The position numbers and the translations under genes were made by a program. From an uncultured Phycisphaerales bacterium (GTDB lineage Bacteria > Planctomycetota > Phycisphaerae > Sedimentisphaerales > Anaerohalosphaeraceae), in assembly GCA_937868095.1 (NCBI GenBank), contig CALMLO010000065.1, forward strand, positions 1-64,000: 64,000 bases of DNA. Reading direction: 5' to 3'. The notes below the pieces were generated by a model that searched no databases, was not told where the DNA came from, and saw only the letters and a program-made list of their open reading frames with translations. This document shows, in pieces, positions 33,234-43,200 of the stretch (its first letter is position 1; every line of letters begins with the position of its first letter).

Positions 33234-35225
33234 CTAATGAAGGGCTTTGAGCTTCTCAATCAGCCGTTCCACTGTTTTCTTTTCCTGCTCCAGCTGAGAG
33301 TGAAATTGCTGGATGATGGGGTCATCCTCTACAGTGCCGCAGACGGCGGTAAAATCTTCATCGCGGAAAGCGGCAGGATTGTCGATTCCGTATCCAACCC
33401 TCATCTTTGGTTCAAATTCTTTTCGGGCGTCTTCCTTTTGGGCCTGAACAATCTGTTGAGACGCATTTCGGGCGGCCTCGAGGAGTGAAATCAGGTCATC
33501 GACATTCCATTGACGAACTGATTTGCCCAACTCGGCTTCAAGATTTTCTTTCACCCAGGCCCATTCGTATTCAGCATAGCTTTTAAAGAGCGACTGGAAG
33601 CGATTTTCGACGGCATGAAGGGTGTCAATTCGCTCATTTTCAATATCGAGCAGAAGGGTCTCGATAACGGAAGCGGGGGCAATCAGACCGCCGCAATCAT
33701 TCCAATCCCCTTCGCCGAGATTGACCGTACTGGTGAGTTTGTCGCGAAGGTCGATCAAAGAGATGAATTTTTGGGCGTTCAGACGCCGGATGAGTACGCG
33801 TCCGCGATATTGCTGCAGAGCCCACCGATATAATTCGAGTCCTCGCTCGGCCATATAGATTTTCAGTCCTTGGTAAAGAATCCCGTCGGATTCGGAAGGG
33901 TTTTGCCGGGTCAAGTGGGTAAGCAGTAGAATTCCTCGCTTGATTTTTTGGGCAATATAGGGAGTCATAATATCGCTGATGACCGCGTCCAACTTCACGG
34001 GTGCTTTGCGAATATCTCGCTGCTGCCATTTCATCTGGTCTCGAATCAGTCCGATATTGATTAGATTCAGACCTGGATAAAGAACGCTTTTTCCCATACG
34101 TTCCATGAGATAGGAAAAAGGAAGATCGGATGTGTCAGGGTGGCCGGTGTGTCGGCCGATGACGATAGAAAAGGCGCCGATGCGGGCAGGCCAGGCAAGA
34201 TAAGCATCAGAACCGGTTTTAACACCTCGCTCGAAAATCCCCTGCTGGTTGGGCCCAAGCCGGTACATATGATTGGCCTGGTTGGTGCCACTGCCGGCAT
34301 TGAAAAAACTGCATAAGCCGGCAATCAGAAGCGTGGACTTATGCTGGCTGACCGAGAAAGGTCCGGCAAAGACGGAATAGGCCTGGCCCTGTCCCATCGA
34401 GCAGTTGGCAAAAAAGACAGAATCCTGAGCAGTAAACGAACGCGATAGTTCACTGCCTTGACCGACAAAGCAGCGGCGGAGGATAACATGGTTGCGGACC
34501 CGAGAACCCTCGCAAAGGATGAAATCGTTTGCAATTACCCCTGGGCCGACATAAGCCGGATCGGCCGGATCGCTCCGTATCGAGCCGTTTTCTAATCGCA
34601 AGGCCCCATCAATTACAGCTGATTGGCCGATAAGAACATTCTGAATGACGCCGCAGTGCAGGATGCGGGCGTTTTTTTGGATGCGGCCGCGAGGAACCTT
34701 CATTTCCTCAATATTGTCCTGCATCAGATGGCAAATGCGTCTCATCAGGGCGGGGCGGTGGCGATACATTGCCAGCAGGTAAGCCATCTGAGAACTAAGT
34801 TGTTCAAAAAGGGGGATAGACCGCTTTCCATTTTCATTCACCACGGCGGCTTGCGTGCCGTTGCCGAACGTACTTTGAGTGTCGCATTGGAGACATGCAA
34901 CATCTTCTATCCATACTTCGTCTTCAATGCTATAATTGGCCAGTACATCTCGTACATTACAGATTCTTACATTATCTCCAATTGTTACATCTTGCAGGGT
35001 TAAATTGTAAAGCCCTGCAGGGCGTCGGAGGTCTTTATCTTGAAGAAAGGCCTTTTTCCAGCAGCCAAGTTTGACTGCGCCGGAAAAATATACATTGTGT
35101 ATATAGGAAGGATTAAATTCTTCAGCAACTTCGATTTGGTTCCAGTCCAAGGCATCGCATCCCTGGGCTTTCAGTGTTTGGATTTCTTGTTCGAGCAAAG
35201 AGCGATATGATTTTTGGACGTTCAT
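33234..35225 (-). CDS. DUF4954-like protein with left-handed beta-helix segments
   Basis: This 663-residue protein resembles the DUF4954 family known mainly from Bacteroidetes and spirochaetes, a recognition made from memory and not searched. The central part (about residues 60-350) has irregular hexapeptide-type repeats (VTIGDNVRICNVRDV, VLIGQSAVIDGALRLENGSI, VIANDFILCEGSRVRNHVILRRCFVGQGS) as in nucleotide-sugar acyl/nucleotidyl-transferases. The C-terminal 250 residues are helical. The function is unknown; sugar-nucleotide binding is only suggested by the fold. The ATG at 35225 is chosen because the frame upstream lacks a ribosome-binding site. It converges on ridA with 18 bases between stops. 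Confidence 0.7.
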   Translation of the reverse strand: MNVQKSYRSLLEQEIQTLKAQGCDALDWNQIEVAEEFNPSYIHNVYFSGAVKLGCWKKAFLQDKDLRRPAGLYNLTLQDVTIGDNVRICNVRDVLANYSIEDEVWIEDVACLQCDTQSTFGNGTQAAVVNENGKRSIPLFEQLSSQMAYLLAMYRHRPALMRRICHLMQDNIEEMKVPRGRIQKNARILHCGVIQNVLIGQSAVIDGALRLENGSIRSDPADPAYVGPGVIANDFILCEGSRVRNHVILRRCFVGQGSELSRSFTAQDSVFFANCSMGQGQAYSVFAGPFSVSQHKSTLLIAGLCSFFNAGSGTNQANHMYRLGPNQQGIFERGVKTGSDAYLAWPARIGAFSIVIGRHTGHPDTSDLPFSYLMERMGKSVLYPGLNLINIGLIRDQMKWQQRDIRKAPVKLDAVISDIMTPYIAQKIKRGILLLTHLTRQNPSESDGILYQGLKIYMAERGLELYRWALQQYRGRVLIRRLNAQKFISLIDLRDKLTSTVNLGEGDWNDCGGLIAPASVIETLLLDIENERIDTLHAVENRFQSLFKSYAEYEWAWVKENLEAELGKSVRQWNVDDLISLLEAARNASQQIVQAQKEDARKEFEPKMRVGYGIDNPAAFRDEDFTAVCGTVEDDPIIQQFHSQLEQEKKTVERLIEKLKALH

Positions 35226-35391
35226 ACTTTTCCCTGTTTTTCGAAAAATCCTTATTTTGTTTACTTGGGGGAGTATTTTAGTGTTCCTTTTACGGGCTGG
35301 CAAATGGAAAAAAGGGTTTTGAAATTATACTTATGACCCGTTGGTTTTATCGGCCTTGCAGAGAGTTTTTCTCCAATCAAAGCTATTAGGA

Positions 35392-36189
35392 CTATGCGAA
35401 TACCTGAAGAATCAAGGCAGTGATATCGTCTTTCTGGGCGGGAGCAAAGCGGGTGGTCTCAGCCATGTGGTCGAGAGCCGCAATCATTTCCTCGGCGGGC
35501 AATCGGCACAAATCCAGGAAAGAAAAGTGGAAATTAAATTCGGAATCTTTCCCTGTTCCGATTAAAGGTTCAGCTCCGTCCGAGTACAGCAGCAGTTTGT
35601 CGCCTGGACAAAGCTGGATACTTTTTTCTTCAAATTGCGTATGCTCAAATACACCAAGCAGTCCGCCGCGGGATTCGAGCAGTTGGGGCTTGCTGTCGCG
35701 GATGAGAATCGGATAAGGGTGACCGGCACGGGTCCAGCGAGCTTCTCGTGTTTCACAATTGAGAAGAAAGTAGCAGGCCGTCGAGAAAAGACATCCCTGC
35801 AGCTCCTGTTCAATCATCTGCAGATTTAGATTGCTGATAACCTGTTTGGGAGAGAAAATCTGCCAACTGTGTTCATAGGTCTGCCGCATAACCATGGCTT
35901 GTTTAATGAAAATGGTCAAAAGGGCCGCAGGCATAGAGTGGCCAACGGCATCGGCAATGTAAAATCCAATATGGTTTTCATCCAGCCGGCGGACGTCATA
36001 GATGTCGCCGGAGACCCATTCCGCTGGTCGAAACATGGCGGCAAAGTGAAAATGTTCAGTGTGAGGGAGTTGAGAAGGAAGGAAATTACGCTGAACTCGA
36101 CCGGCCATTTCAAGCTGTTCGGCTAAATCTGGCGATAGAGTATGGTTATACAGTTCTGTTTCTGTTATCTGGCCTGTTTTTTGCGTCAT
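35392..36189 (-). CDS. SpoIIE/RsbU-type PP2C serine phosphatase
   Basis: The 265-residue protein has an N-terminal helix (DLAEQLEMAGRVQRNFLPSQLP) and a PP2C-SpoIIE catalytic domain: metal-binding GDIYDV, IADAVGHSMPAALL, LLYSDGAEP and the C-terminal QKDDITALIL. Such enzymes dephosphorylate anti-sigma-factor antagonists. There is no receiver, PAS or HAMP domain, so the input would come from a partner. The frame opens at 36303, but the ATG at 36189 has GAGGGG five bases upstream. No anti-sigma or antagonist gene is adjacent. Confidence 0.9.
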   Translation of the reverse strand: MTQKTGQITETELYNHTLSPDLAEQLEMAGRVQRNFLPSQLPHTEHFHFAAMFRPAEWVSGDIYDVRRLDENHIGFYIADAVGHSMPAALLTIFIKQAMVMRQTYEHSWQIFSPKQVISNLNLQMIEQELQGCLFSTACYFLLNCETREARWTRAGHPYPILIRDSKPQLLESRGGLLGVFEHTQFEEKSIQLCPGDKLLLYSDGAEPLIGTGKDSEFNFHFSFLDLCRLPAEEMIAALDHMAETTRFAPAQKDDITALILQVFA

Positions 36190-36342
36190 AACGCCCCTCT
36201 GCTTTGCAGCTTTTCTATCCGGCTTTGATAAGGTTATCGTCTGACTGGGGATGGCACTTGAGGAAGGATGGAAAGTCAGCGGAAAGAAATATAGCAAAAA
36301 CAAAAAGAGCCAAATTAAGTTATCGGACCTTCTTTTTGCAAG

Positions 36343-37062
36343 TCAGGCAAAAATCGCCGAACCGATTCTCAGGATAGTAGCCCCTTCTTCGACAGCGATT
36401 TCATAATCCTGGCTCATCCCCATGCTCAGGTGTTTAAATTTGGCTCCGCCAATATTTTCTGCACGGATTTCCTCAAAGATTTCTCGACATCGGGCAAAAC
36501 AGGCCCGCACTACTTCTTTATTCATAGTCAGCGGAGCCATGGTCATCAGGCCGATCAGCCGAAGGTTAGGCATGGATGCAATCTGTTCAGCTAAGTGGAT
36601 GGCGGCCCCAACCGGTGCTCCGTACTTTTGGGGTTCTTCCGAACAATTGACCTGCAGAAGAACGTTCGGGTGATGGTCAAGTTTGGCGGCCGCTGTATTA
36701 ATTTCTTCGGCCAGACGAAGAGTGTCAACGGAATGGATATAATCGCAGACTTGCAGCGTCTGCTTGACCTTGTTTCGCTGGAGATGGCCGATCATATGCC
36801 AGCGGACCTTTTTGGGGAAAGCAGGATTGCCTGCCTGCTCTTTCAAAAAGGCGTCAATCTCGTCGGCGATTGGTTTGAGATGCTGCACCCGATTTTCCCC
36901 CAAATCGGTACACCCAAGCCGGATTACTTCCTGAATAGCTGCCAGTGAGGCATTTTTCGTAACAACAACGATCTGAATCTGGTCTGGTTCCCGACCGCAG
37001 CGGCGGCAGGCCGCGGCTATGTTTTCCTGGATAGTTTGAATGCGTTCAGCAATCGTACTCAT
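36343..37062 (-). CDS. yggS: YggS-family PLP homeostasis protein
   Basis: The 239-residue alanine-racemase-like TIM barrel carries VVVVTKNASLAAIQEVIRLGCTDLGENRVQHL with the PLP lysine, WHMIGHLQRNKVKQTL, LLQVNCSEEPQKYG and the C-terminal LSMGMSQDYEIAVEEGATILRIGSAIF. Family members buffer pyridoxal phosphate and affect amino-acid balance. The start at 37062 has AGGA nine bases upstream. It follows the topoisomerase VI A gene by 44 bases on the same strand and may be co-transcribed. Confidence 0.95.
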   Translation of the reverse strand: MSTIAERIQTIQENIAAACRRCGREPDQIQIVVVTKNASLAAIQEVIRLGCTDLGENRVQHLKPIADEIDAFLKEQAGNPAFPKKVRWHMIGHLQRNKVKQTLQVCDYIHSVDTLRLAEEINTAAAKLDHHPNVLLQVNCSEEPQKYGAPVGAAIHLAEQIASMPNLRLIGLMTMAPLTMNKEVVRACFARCREIFEEIRAENIGGAKFKHLSMGMSQDYEIAVEEGATILRIGSAIFA

Positions 37063-37106
37063 TCCGCATGGTCCTGAATAATCCAACAATCTATTTGCCG
37101 GCTGAT

Positions 37107-38228
37107 TTAAGGAAGAAAGCGAGAAGGATCTTTCAATTTTGCCGGCAAATATTCATTGACAACAAAATCCAAACCGTGCTTGGCAAAGGCCTGCTGTTCG
37201 ACACGAACACCCATGTTCAGCATTTGATTGATGGCGATTTGCCACGCTTTGTGATGCTTGACAAAAGGATCATTTTTCAGAGCATCTTTGGCCCGTTTAA
37301 TGTCCACTTCTTTGAGCGGGTGTGTCGGCAGCTGATAATCTTTGATGTCCTGCGGTGTTACCCCCAAAAATGAGGCCTGGGGTACGCAAAAAAATTCATT
37401 CAGATGGACGGCATTTCCGGAACCGACCTTCAAGGTGCGGTAAATGTTGAAATAGCCGTAGGGGTCACCATCCACAAACGCATAGACGGGGATTTTCAAC
37501 TCGTCACTGAGCCGCCGAATAAAACGGCGAGCAGCCCGCGTCGGAACTCCACCCATGCTCACTAAAATGCAGTTGGTTTTATCCCAATAATCATATTTGA
37601 CCAGCCGCTGAAACATACCTGCGGTCTCGATGGCCAGGATAAACTTGGCCTTGCTTTCGAACTGCAAGTCTTCAACGGCTACAGGGATCGAATAGGCCCC
37701 TGAGCCGAACTTGGTGCAGTCAATTTTCAGTTTTCGCCCCTGGGCATCATGATCAATCACAAACAAACGCCCAGCCACGTCCCCGCCTTTTTCTTCCGGG
37801 ACAAATTTGAGCTGTTCGCGATTGACGCCGAACATGGCCTCGATGTCGTCCATAATGGTATCCGATTCGGGCTGTTCTTCAAAACCGGCCTTGCCCCAGT
37901 TTTTGGAAATATAGTAGGCCTCTCGTTTGGTAGCCATATCATCGGTTTCGATGAGTTCTTTGGACAGGGCCATCATCTTGAGTGTTTGTGCGAAAGTTTT
38001 GACTGTACTGACAGTAAGAGTACGGCGTTTGGTCTTGCCGACCATTTCAAAATGCCCTTTTTGGGGCATGTATTTGACATTGGCCAAAGACCGGATCGGC
38101 GTGCTCATCGTGGGTTTCTGATTTTTTTCTATTTTATCATACACCTCACGGGCGTTCGAAACAATTCGCCGAAGAACCGGCGGGTTGACCATTGTATTGC
38201 TTTTCCGCTGTGAAGATTTTGCAGCCAT
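37107..38228 (-). CDS. top6A: DNA topoisomerase VI subunit A (Spo11-like)
   Basis: The 373-residue protein is the DNA-cleaving subunit of a type IIB topoisomerase. The winged-helix CAP domain has the catalytic tyrosine in KREAYYISKNW (Y105/Y106). The Toprim domain has FILAIETAG (Glu201) and FVDGDPYGYFNIYRTLK (Asp253, Asp255). These match archaeal TopoVI-A at comparable length. Bacterial copies are known but sparse. The ATPase subunit (top6B), which normally precedes top6A, is not adjacent or anywhere in this window, and must be elsewhere for the enzyme to work. AGGAG lies eight bases before the ATG. Confidence 0.93.
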   Translation of the reverse strand: MAAKSSQRKSNTMVNPPVLRRIVSNAREVYDKIEKNQKPTMSTPIRSLANVKYMPQKGHFEMVGKTKRRTLTVSTVKTFAQTLKMMALSKELIETDDMATKREAYYISKNWGKAGFEEQPESDTIMDDIEAMFGVNREQLKFVPEEKGGDVAGRLFVIDHDAQGRKLKIDCTKFGSGAYSIPVAVEDLQFESKAKFILAIETAGMFQRLVKYDYWDKTNCILVSMGGVPTRAARRFIRRLSDELKIPVYAFVDGDPYGYFNIYRTLKVGSGNAVHLNEFFCVPQASFLGVTPQDIKDYQLPTHPLKEVDIKRAKDALKNDPFVKHHKAWQIAINQMLNMGVRVEQQAFAKHGLDFVVNEYLPAKLKDPSRFLP

Positions 38229-38264
38229 TTTTGTATCTCCTGCTGATGATTTTCTATGGAACAT

Positions 38265-38293
38265 ACTTTAGAAGAAAAACGTATTGCTTGCAA
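38265..38293 (-). promoter_or_regulatory. Predicted promoter of top6A
   Basis: On the minus strand TTGCAA (38293-38288), a 17-base spacer and TAAAGT (38270-38265) lie about 37 bases upstream of the ATG. It is divergent from the strong plus-strand promoter at 38361-38389. Confidence 0.5.
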
Positions 38294-38360
38294 GGACGAA
38301 GGTAAAATGAAATAAGATTCAAAGAAACGGCAGGAAAAGAAAAATATTGAAAAAACCTGC

Positions 38361-38389
38361 TTGACAGAACCAAAACCTTCCGATATAAC
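38361..38389 (+). promoter_or_regulatory. Strong sigma-70 promoter with no coding gene directly after it
   Basis: A perfect TTGACA (38361-38366), a 17-base spacer and TATAAC (38384-38389) point rightwards. The predicted start is near 38396. The nearest plausible gene is the chorismate-synthase-like gene 480 bases downstream, whereas a terminator-like hairpin lies only 100 bases downstream. ACTATAG (38388-38394) is the inverted copy of CTATAGT at about 38424-38430, overlapping the -10 region. Confidence 0.75.
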
Positions 38390-38395
38390 TATAGA

Positions 38396-38496
38396 TGAAC
38401 GTTAAGTTGTGAATGCAACTTGGCTATAGTCCTCGGCGAGGCTAAGTGGTTATCCGTTTTCCCCCCCAGACGGACCCACCTCCTCGCCAATTTTTT
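38396..38496 (+). ncRNA. Candidate small RNA with two hairpins and intrinsic terminator
   Basis: From the predicted start an RNA of about 100 nt would fold into hairpin 1 (AAGTTG/CAACTT with a six-base loop, 38404-38421) and a long hairpin 2. Hairpin 2 consists of GGCGAGG (38435-38441) with CCTCGCC (38482-38488), GTGG (38446-38449) with CCAC (38476-38479) and TCCGT (38453-38457) with ACGGA (38470-38474). The apical loop of hairpin 2 contains seven consecutive C, and its 3' strand contains CACCTCCT, the anti-Shine-Dalgarno sequence. TTTTTT follows at 38491-38496. This is a complete promoter-to-terminator unit without an ORF. It matches no RNA family I can recall (not SRP, 6S or tmRNA). The alternative is a transcription attenuator for the downstream gene. 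Confidence 0.6.
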
Positions 38497-38877
38497 GCGC
38501 ACTTTGGATGAGAGTTTTTTGTTCGGATGTTTTTCACTTAAGTCTTTGTTTTTCCGTGACTTGCGAGAGCAATCTGTTTGCGTGGCAGTGTCAGGAGGCC
38601 TTCTCGATCTCCAAACACACTGAAGTATCAATAAGTGCTTTTATGACAATGGCTTATGAAAATTTAAGCAGTTTTCCCCCGTTCTTTTAGACCAAATCTT
38701 GCCAACAACAGAGAACTTTTTGGTTTTTCATCTGATTACCTGGCCAGCTGCCTTTTGACGCAGACAAATCCATGACTTGTCAGGGGCGATGTTGACTTTT
38801 TATTTGAAATGGAGAGAAAAATCTGCTAAAAAACTGTGGTTTTGCCAAATATCTATCGACATTAGGGAGAAAATGCT
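38497..38877 (+). other. Intergenic leader of the chorismate-synthase-like gene
   Basis: About 380 bases without a recognisable gene. A weak promoter (TTGAAA at 38804-38809, 17 bases, TAAAAA at 38827-38832) may serve the downstream gene. GGGAG precedes its ATG by eight bases. Small ORFs on both strands (for example the minus-strand frame ending at 38389) have no ribosome-binding site and lie over the hairpins. Confidence 0.4.
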
Positions 38878-40209
38878 ATGATCGGCTGTCATATCGGGCG
38901 TTTTTTTCAGGTGACTGTGGCAGGGGGATCTTATCAGGAAGGTTTGACTGCTGTTATCCAGGGGCTGCCGCCAGGAATGGTTTTCCGAGAGCAGGATATT
39001 TATGGGGATTTGCTTCTCCGCAAGCCCGGTACGGATGAATTGTCCAGCCCGCGGAAGGAACCGGATTTGCCGATTATCTATACGGGAGTTAATGCGGCTG
39101 ACACCATTGAAAACGCCGGAAATCGAAATCATACGAATGGTACGCCGCTGACCATCCTGATTCCTAATTTGGATCGTCATTTTGTTCATATCAAGCAATA
39201 TCAGGATACCAACCGAACCCCTCGTCCCGGCCATGCCTCTTATGCCTCGTTTATGAAATATGGGCCGGATGACGATGCAATCGGGGCTGGAATTTTCAGT
39301 GGTCGTTATACTTCCACCATTGTAGCGGCCGGCTATACAGCCAAGCAGGTCCTTCGGCATTTTGGAATTCGAGTTTTTTCTTACATCAAAGAGGCGGCGG
39401 GGGTCTGCTGTCCGGAGATGGATTCAGCATCTATTTTTGATTATACAGAGCGGTACAAGAAAATGCGTCACGACACGGATCCATTTTATCAGGAAATTTA
39501 TGTGAAAAAACGGATTACGCCGGAGATGCGGTTTCTGGAAAAGATGAAAATTTTTGCGGAGATTGAGGAGGAAATTGACCAAATACGAGCTAAAGGTCTT
39601 CACATATCGGCTGAGCAGTGTGTTGAGCGGTATGGTGTTCATCCTATTCTGAATTGTCCCGATTTGAAGACGGCTGAAGCGATGGTGGAGGCTTGCAATA
39701 GAATTACCCGCACCGGCGATTCATCGGGTGGGGTCGTAGAGGTGCGAGCAACAGGAGTACCGGTAGGACTTGGCGAGCCGGTCTTTTTTAAGTTGGATGC
39801 GGAACTGGGGCGTATGCTGGGGATTGGGGCGGTGAAAGGCGTTGAAATAGGGGCAGGATTTGCCGTCAAAAATATGACTGGTTCTCAAAGCAATGACCCC
39901 ATGCACAGCGAAAACGGCAGAGTGGTTTTTGATTCCAATCATGCCGGCGGAATAACAGGCGGATTAACCACCGGCCAGGATATTGTTGTGCGGCTGACCG
40001 TCAAACCGACCCCTACCATTGATAAACCGCAGCATACCATTGATAAATACACCCTTGAAAACAAAACGCTGGCTGCGATTACCCGCAGAGACCCGACTAT
40101 TGTCGGCCGTATCTGGCCGGTGGCGGAAAATTACACGGCAATGGTGATTCTGGACCATCTGATGGCCCATCTGGGTTATCAGCAGGTCCGGGAAAAGGTA
40201 CGTTCCTGA
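38878..40209 (+). CDS. Divergent chorismate-synthase-like protein
   Basis: The 443-residue protein is clearly homologous to chorismate synthase in RPGHASY (116-122), the block [36 protein letters not shown] (293-328) and [14 protein letters not shown] (353-366). Chorismate synthase converts EPSP to chorismate with reduced FMN. Two otherwise near-invariant motifs are changed: GESHG near residue 17, with a catalytic His, reads GGSYQEG, and the FMN-site GGRxSARET reads GIFSGRYTS (139-147). An insertion of roughly 60 residues (about 185-255) separates the halves, making it longer than the usual 350-390. It is either a highly diverged AroC or a paralogue with another reaction. Confidence 0.8.
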   Translation: MIGCHIGRFFQVTVAGGSYQEGLTAVIQGLPPGMVFREQDIYGDLLLRKPGTDELSSPRKEPDLPIIYTGVNAADTIENAGNRNHTNGTPLTILIPNLDRHFVHIKQYQDTNRTPRPGHASYASFMKYGPDDDAIGAGIFSGRYTSTIVAAGYTAKQVLRHFGIRVFSYIKEAAGVCCPEMDSASIFDYTERYKKMRHDTDPFYQEIYVKKRITPEMRFLEKMKIFAEIEEEIDQIRAKGLHISAEQCVERYGVHPILNCPDLKTAEAMVEACNRITRTGDSSGGVVEVRATGVPVGLGEPVFFKLDAELGRMLGIGAVKGVEIGAGFAVKNMTGSQSNDPMHSENGRVVFDSNHAGGITGGLTTGQDIVVRLTVKPTPTIDKPQHTIDKYTLENKTLAAITRRDPTIVGRIWPVAENYTAMVILDHLMAHLGYQQVREKVRS

Positions 40210-40272
40210 GAGTCCCTTGCCTGCTTCTCAGGAACTCTGCATAAAAAAAGGACACCCCTTGGGTGTCCTTTT
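40203..40272 (+). terminator. Bidirectional terminator between convergent genes
   Basis: AAAAGGACACCC (40246-40257) and GGGTGTCCTTTT (40261-40272) form a perfect 12-bp stem with A-tract and T-tract on opposite sides, so it can stop transcription from both directions. A preceding nine-bp stem (TTCCTGAGA / TCTCAGGAA) lies at about 40203-40233. Confidence 0.9.
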
Positions 40273-40293
40273 GGGTTGATGACAATTCTTGCC

Positions 40294-43200
40294 TTAGAAG
40301 GGTTTTAGGGAGGCGATAGCGTCCTCTTCAGCTTCATCCCGCAATACAATCGTGGGTTTGACCAGAACCAGCAGAACGGATTTATCCTTGACTTTGCTTC
40401 GATTAGAGAAGAGTCTTCCGAGGATTGGCAATTTGCTCAATCCCGGCACACCGGCCTCTATTTCATACTCGCCTGTCATAGTCAGACCTCCCAGCAGAAC
40501 TGTTCCGCGGTCCGGCACGGAAACACGCGTTTCAACAGACGAAGTTTGAACTGCCGGCAGGGAGTACTCTTCTGAAACCTCAATAGCTCCGCCTGCCGGA
40601 TTCGGCATCAATCCGTAGGCTACATCTGTTTGCTCCCCTGCGATCATATCCATGTAAGTGATGATACGGAGCAAAACATATTTCTTGTCTTCGGTAATAG
40701 TGGGCATAATATTGAGCCGTATACCGGTATCAATATCTTCGATGGTATGGTCAAAATAACCTATTGTCCGGTCTGTGCCAGCCAGTGTTGTGATGGTTTC
40801 TGTGGTAAAGCTGGCATCTGTTTTCACTCGGTTCTCGGTCCTGACCTCGATATTGGCTGATTCCCTGTTCATTACCGTTACTTTTGGGGCGGACAGCGAT
40901 TTGGTATTCCTGTGCATCTGGGTAGCCCGGATTAGGAATTCAACCTGTAAATCATCCATAGGCGACCCCCAGCTGATGGTTCCTGTATTAAAAGCATAAC
41001 CTCCTGTTGTAGTGGATGTGATATCTCCCAAACTGGAAGGAACCCAGGTGGCCTTTGGTCTTGCCAGGTTAATCGAATCTTGATTGATGTTTTGAATAAC
41101 GCCTGTACCGCCGCCGAAATCGCCCCCGATTCTCCACTTGGTGATGTCTATATCAAACCCGATTTCTTCGAGGAAGTTTTCATCGACCAGAAGAAATCGT
41201 GCTTCGATAGCCACTTGGTCTCCGAGGCCTTCTTTCAGGGCTTTGAGAAACTCTTCTACTTCTTTATGGACTTCGTCTGTTTGATAGACAATCAGCTTGC
41301 TGGAGTCGTACTGCCAGACCCGTCCTTCCCCGCCTGCAATGTACCAGCTGAGAGGCCGGACTGTCTGCAGAAGCAGGGAAATGAGTTCAAAGGCACGGTA
41401 TTGCGCACGCCAGTTTCCCGTTTCCTCTGCGTCCTCTCCGCCTCCCATCGTCATTCCACCCATCATTCCGCCCATCATTCCGCCCATCATGCTGCCCATA
41501 CCCCCTCCTCCGCCTCGGTTGCCGCCTTGACCGCCTTGACCGCCTCGGTTGCCGCCTTCACCGCCTCCTCCTCCGCCGCCTTCATCGCCGGCTTCTCCCC
41601 AACCGCCGCTATTCTCTTCATCAAAAGTAGCCGGCGGAGCGACCAATTCCGAGATGTCATAGGTTTTGGTGTAATACCGGTTTGCCACATTGGCATCCAA
41701 GTAGTCGAGGGTTGCAATGATAATGACGCCCTCCCGGATTATGTAGCCAACCTCGGTAATAGCAGTGGCATTGACGGCGTTAATCACCAGTTCCAGTGCC
41801 ATTTTCAAGGAGATATTCTGCATGCTGAGCCCGGAGATGTTCAGCGTTGTTTCCCGCTGCACAAAAGCCACATTAATCAGATTGGGCCAGATGGGTGTGA
41901 TGCGAAGAGGCGGATCGACGGCTGTTCGTAAGATTTCAATGGCTTCTTCAAACGTGGTTTCTTCTGAAATGGCAGTGGATAAATCTACCAACGTTTCGAG
42001 CTGTTTTTTAACGGCCGTACTTTGGGGATCGCGGTCTTCTTTTTCAGCAGCTTCCCGACGGGCGGCAATTTCTTTCCAGTTTTTGGGGAAGGTGATTTCA
42101 TTGAAGTAAGGAATGGTACGCCGATCCGTTTCGAGCAGGAGTCGCATTTCTTCTTTCTGAGATTCTTCCTGAACAGCACGCTGCTCCCGCCAGCGGACGG
42201 TATCTTCGAGCGTTTTCTTGAGAATCAAGGCGTTTTGGTTGAGCGGATCCACGGCCAGCAGTTGCTCGAGTTGTCCAAGGGCTTCTTCATATCGCTGTTC
42301 ATCCAAAAAGGCATAAGCTCGGTGCATAAAATCTGCGATGGCTTTGGTGCGGCGCTGTTCCATTTCCTCGCGGTTTTGCTCCGCCAGCTGACGGGCCTGC
42401 TCTTCCTGCTGCTGCTGCTGAGCTGTGGTGAATGCATCCTGAGTGCGGTTGACCTCTTCTTCTTTCTGGGCCAGCTGAAGCTGAAAACCTTTATATAATT
42501 CATCTCCCAGTAAAAGTTTATTGGTTTCAATAGCTGCAAAGGCCTTTCGCAGGGACTGACGGGCTTGGGTAAAGTCTTTTTGGGAGAGGTACTGATCCGC
42601 TTTTGCCAGGGCATCCTGAACAATTGCTGTGATATATCCAATTTGAACAGCCTGCCTTCGCTGGACTTCGGTTAAATAAGAATCCTTCTGTGCTGACGGG
42701 GCGGCCGGTGCTGCTTCTGCAGCCCCAGCGGTTGTGAGAGAGGGAGGAGCGGGTTGTTCGGTAACAGATGCCTGAGATGCCGACGATGGCTGTTCTTCCG
42801 TTTGTGCAGGAGCAGATGGTTCTTCGGCAGCAAGGGCCGGCTGTTCTTCGGCAGCAAGGGCTGGCTGTTCTTCGGCAACGGCCGGCTGTTCAGCAGCAGC
42901 AGGGAGAGCGGGTTGTTCGGTCTCCGCTGGCTGTTCAGGGATCATCTGCATGATTTCGATTTCAATTTGGTCTTGCGGCTTAACCGTGGGCTCTGCTGCG
43001 GCCGCTTGTTCTTGCGGCTTGATTGCGGGCTCTGCTGCGGCTGCCGGCTGTGGCGGGGGCGGCGTTTGCTGAATCTGATCAATCATTTTCAGATAATCCA
43101 TCGGTGAAATAGAGCCGCTTACCTCGATGCCTGACTGGGCTGCCTGCATAAAACCGGCTTTGGCTTTCTCATAGTTTTTCTGCAGATAGTCCTGAACGGC

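Noticed and set aside
38389-38631. An 80-codon minus-strand ORF in the top6A-aroC-like gap
   Set aside because: It overlaps the strong promoter/hairpin unit on the other strand, has no ribosome-binding site and its product is unlike any family.
41080-41931. A 283-codon plus-strand ORF inside the secretin gene
   Set aside because: It is an antisense shadow created by the Gly/Met and Ala/Glu-rich repeats of the secretin.
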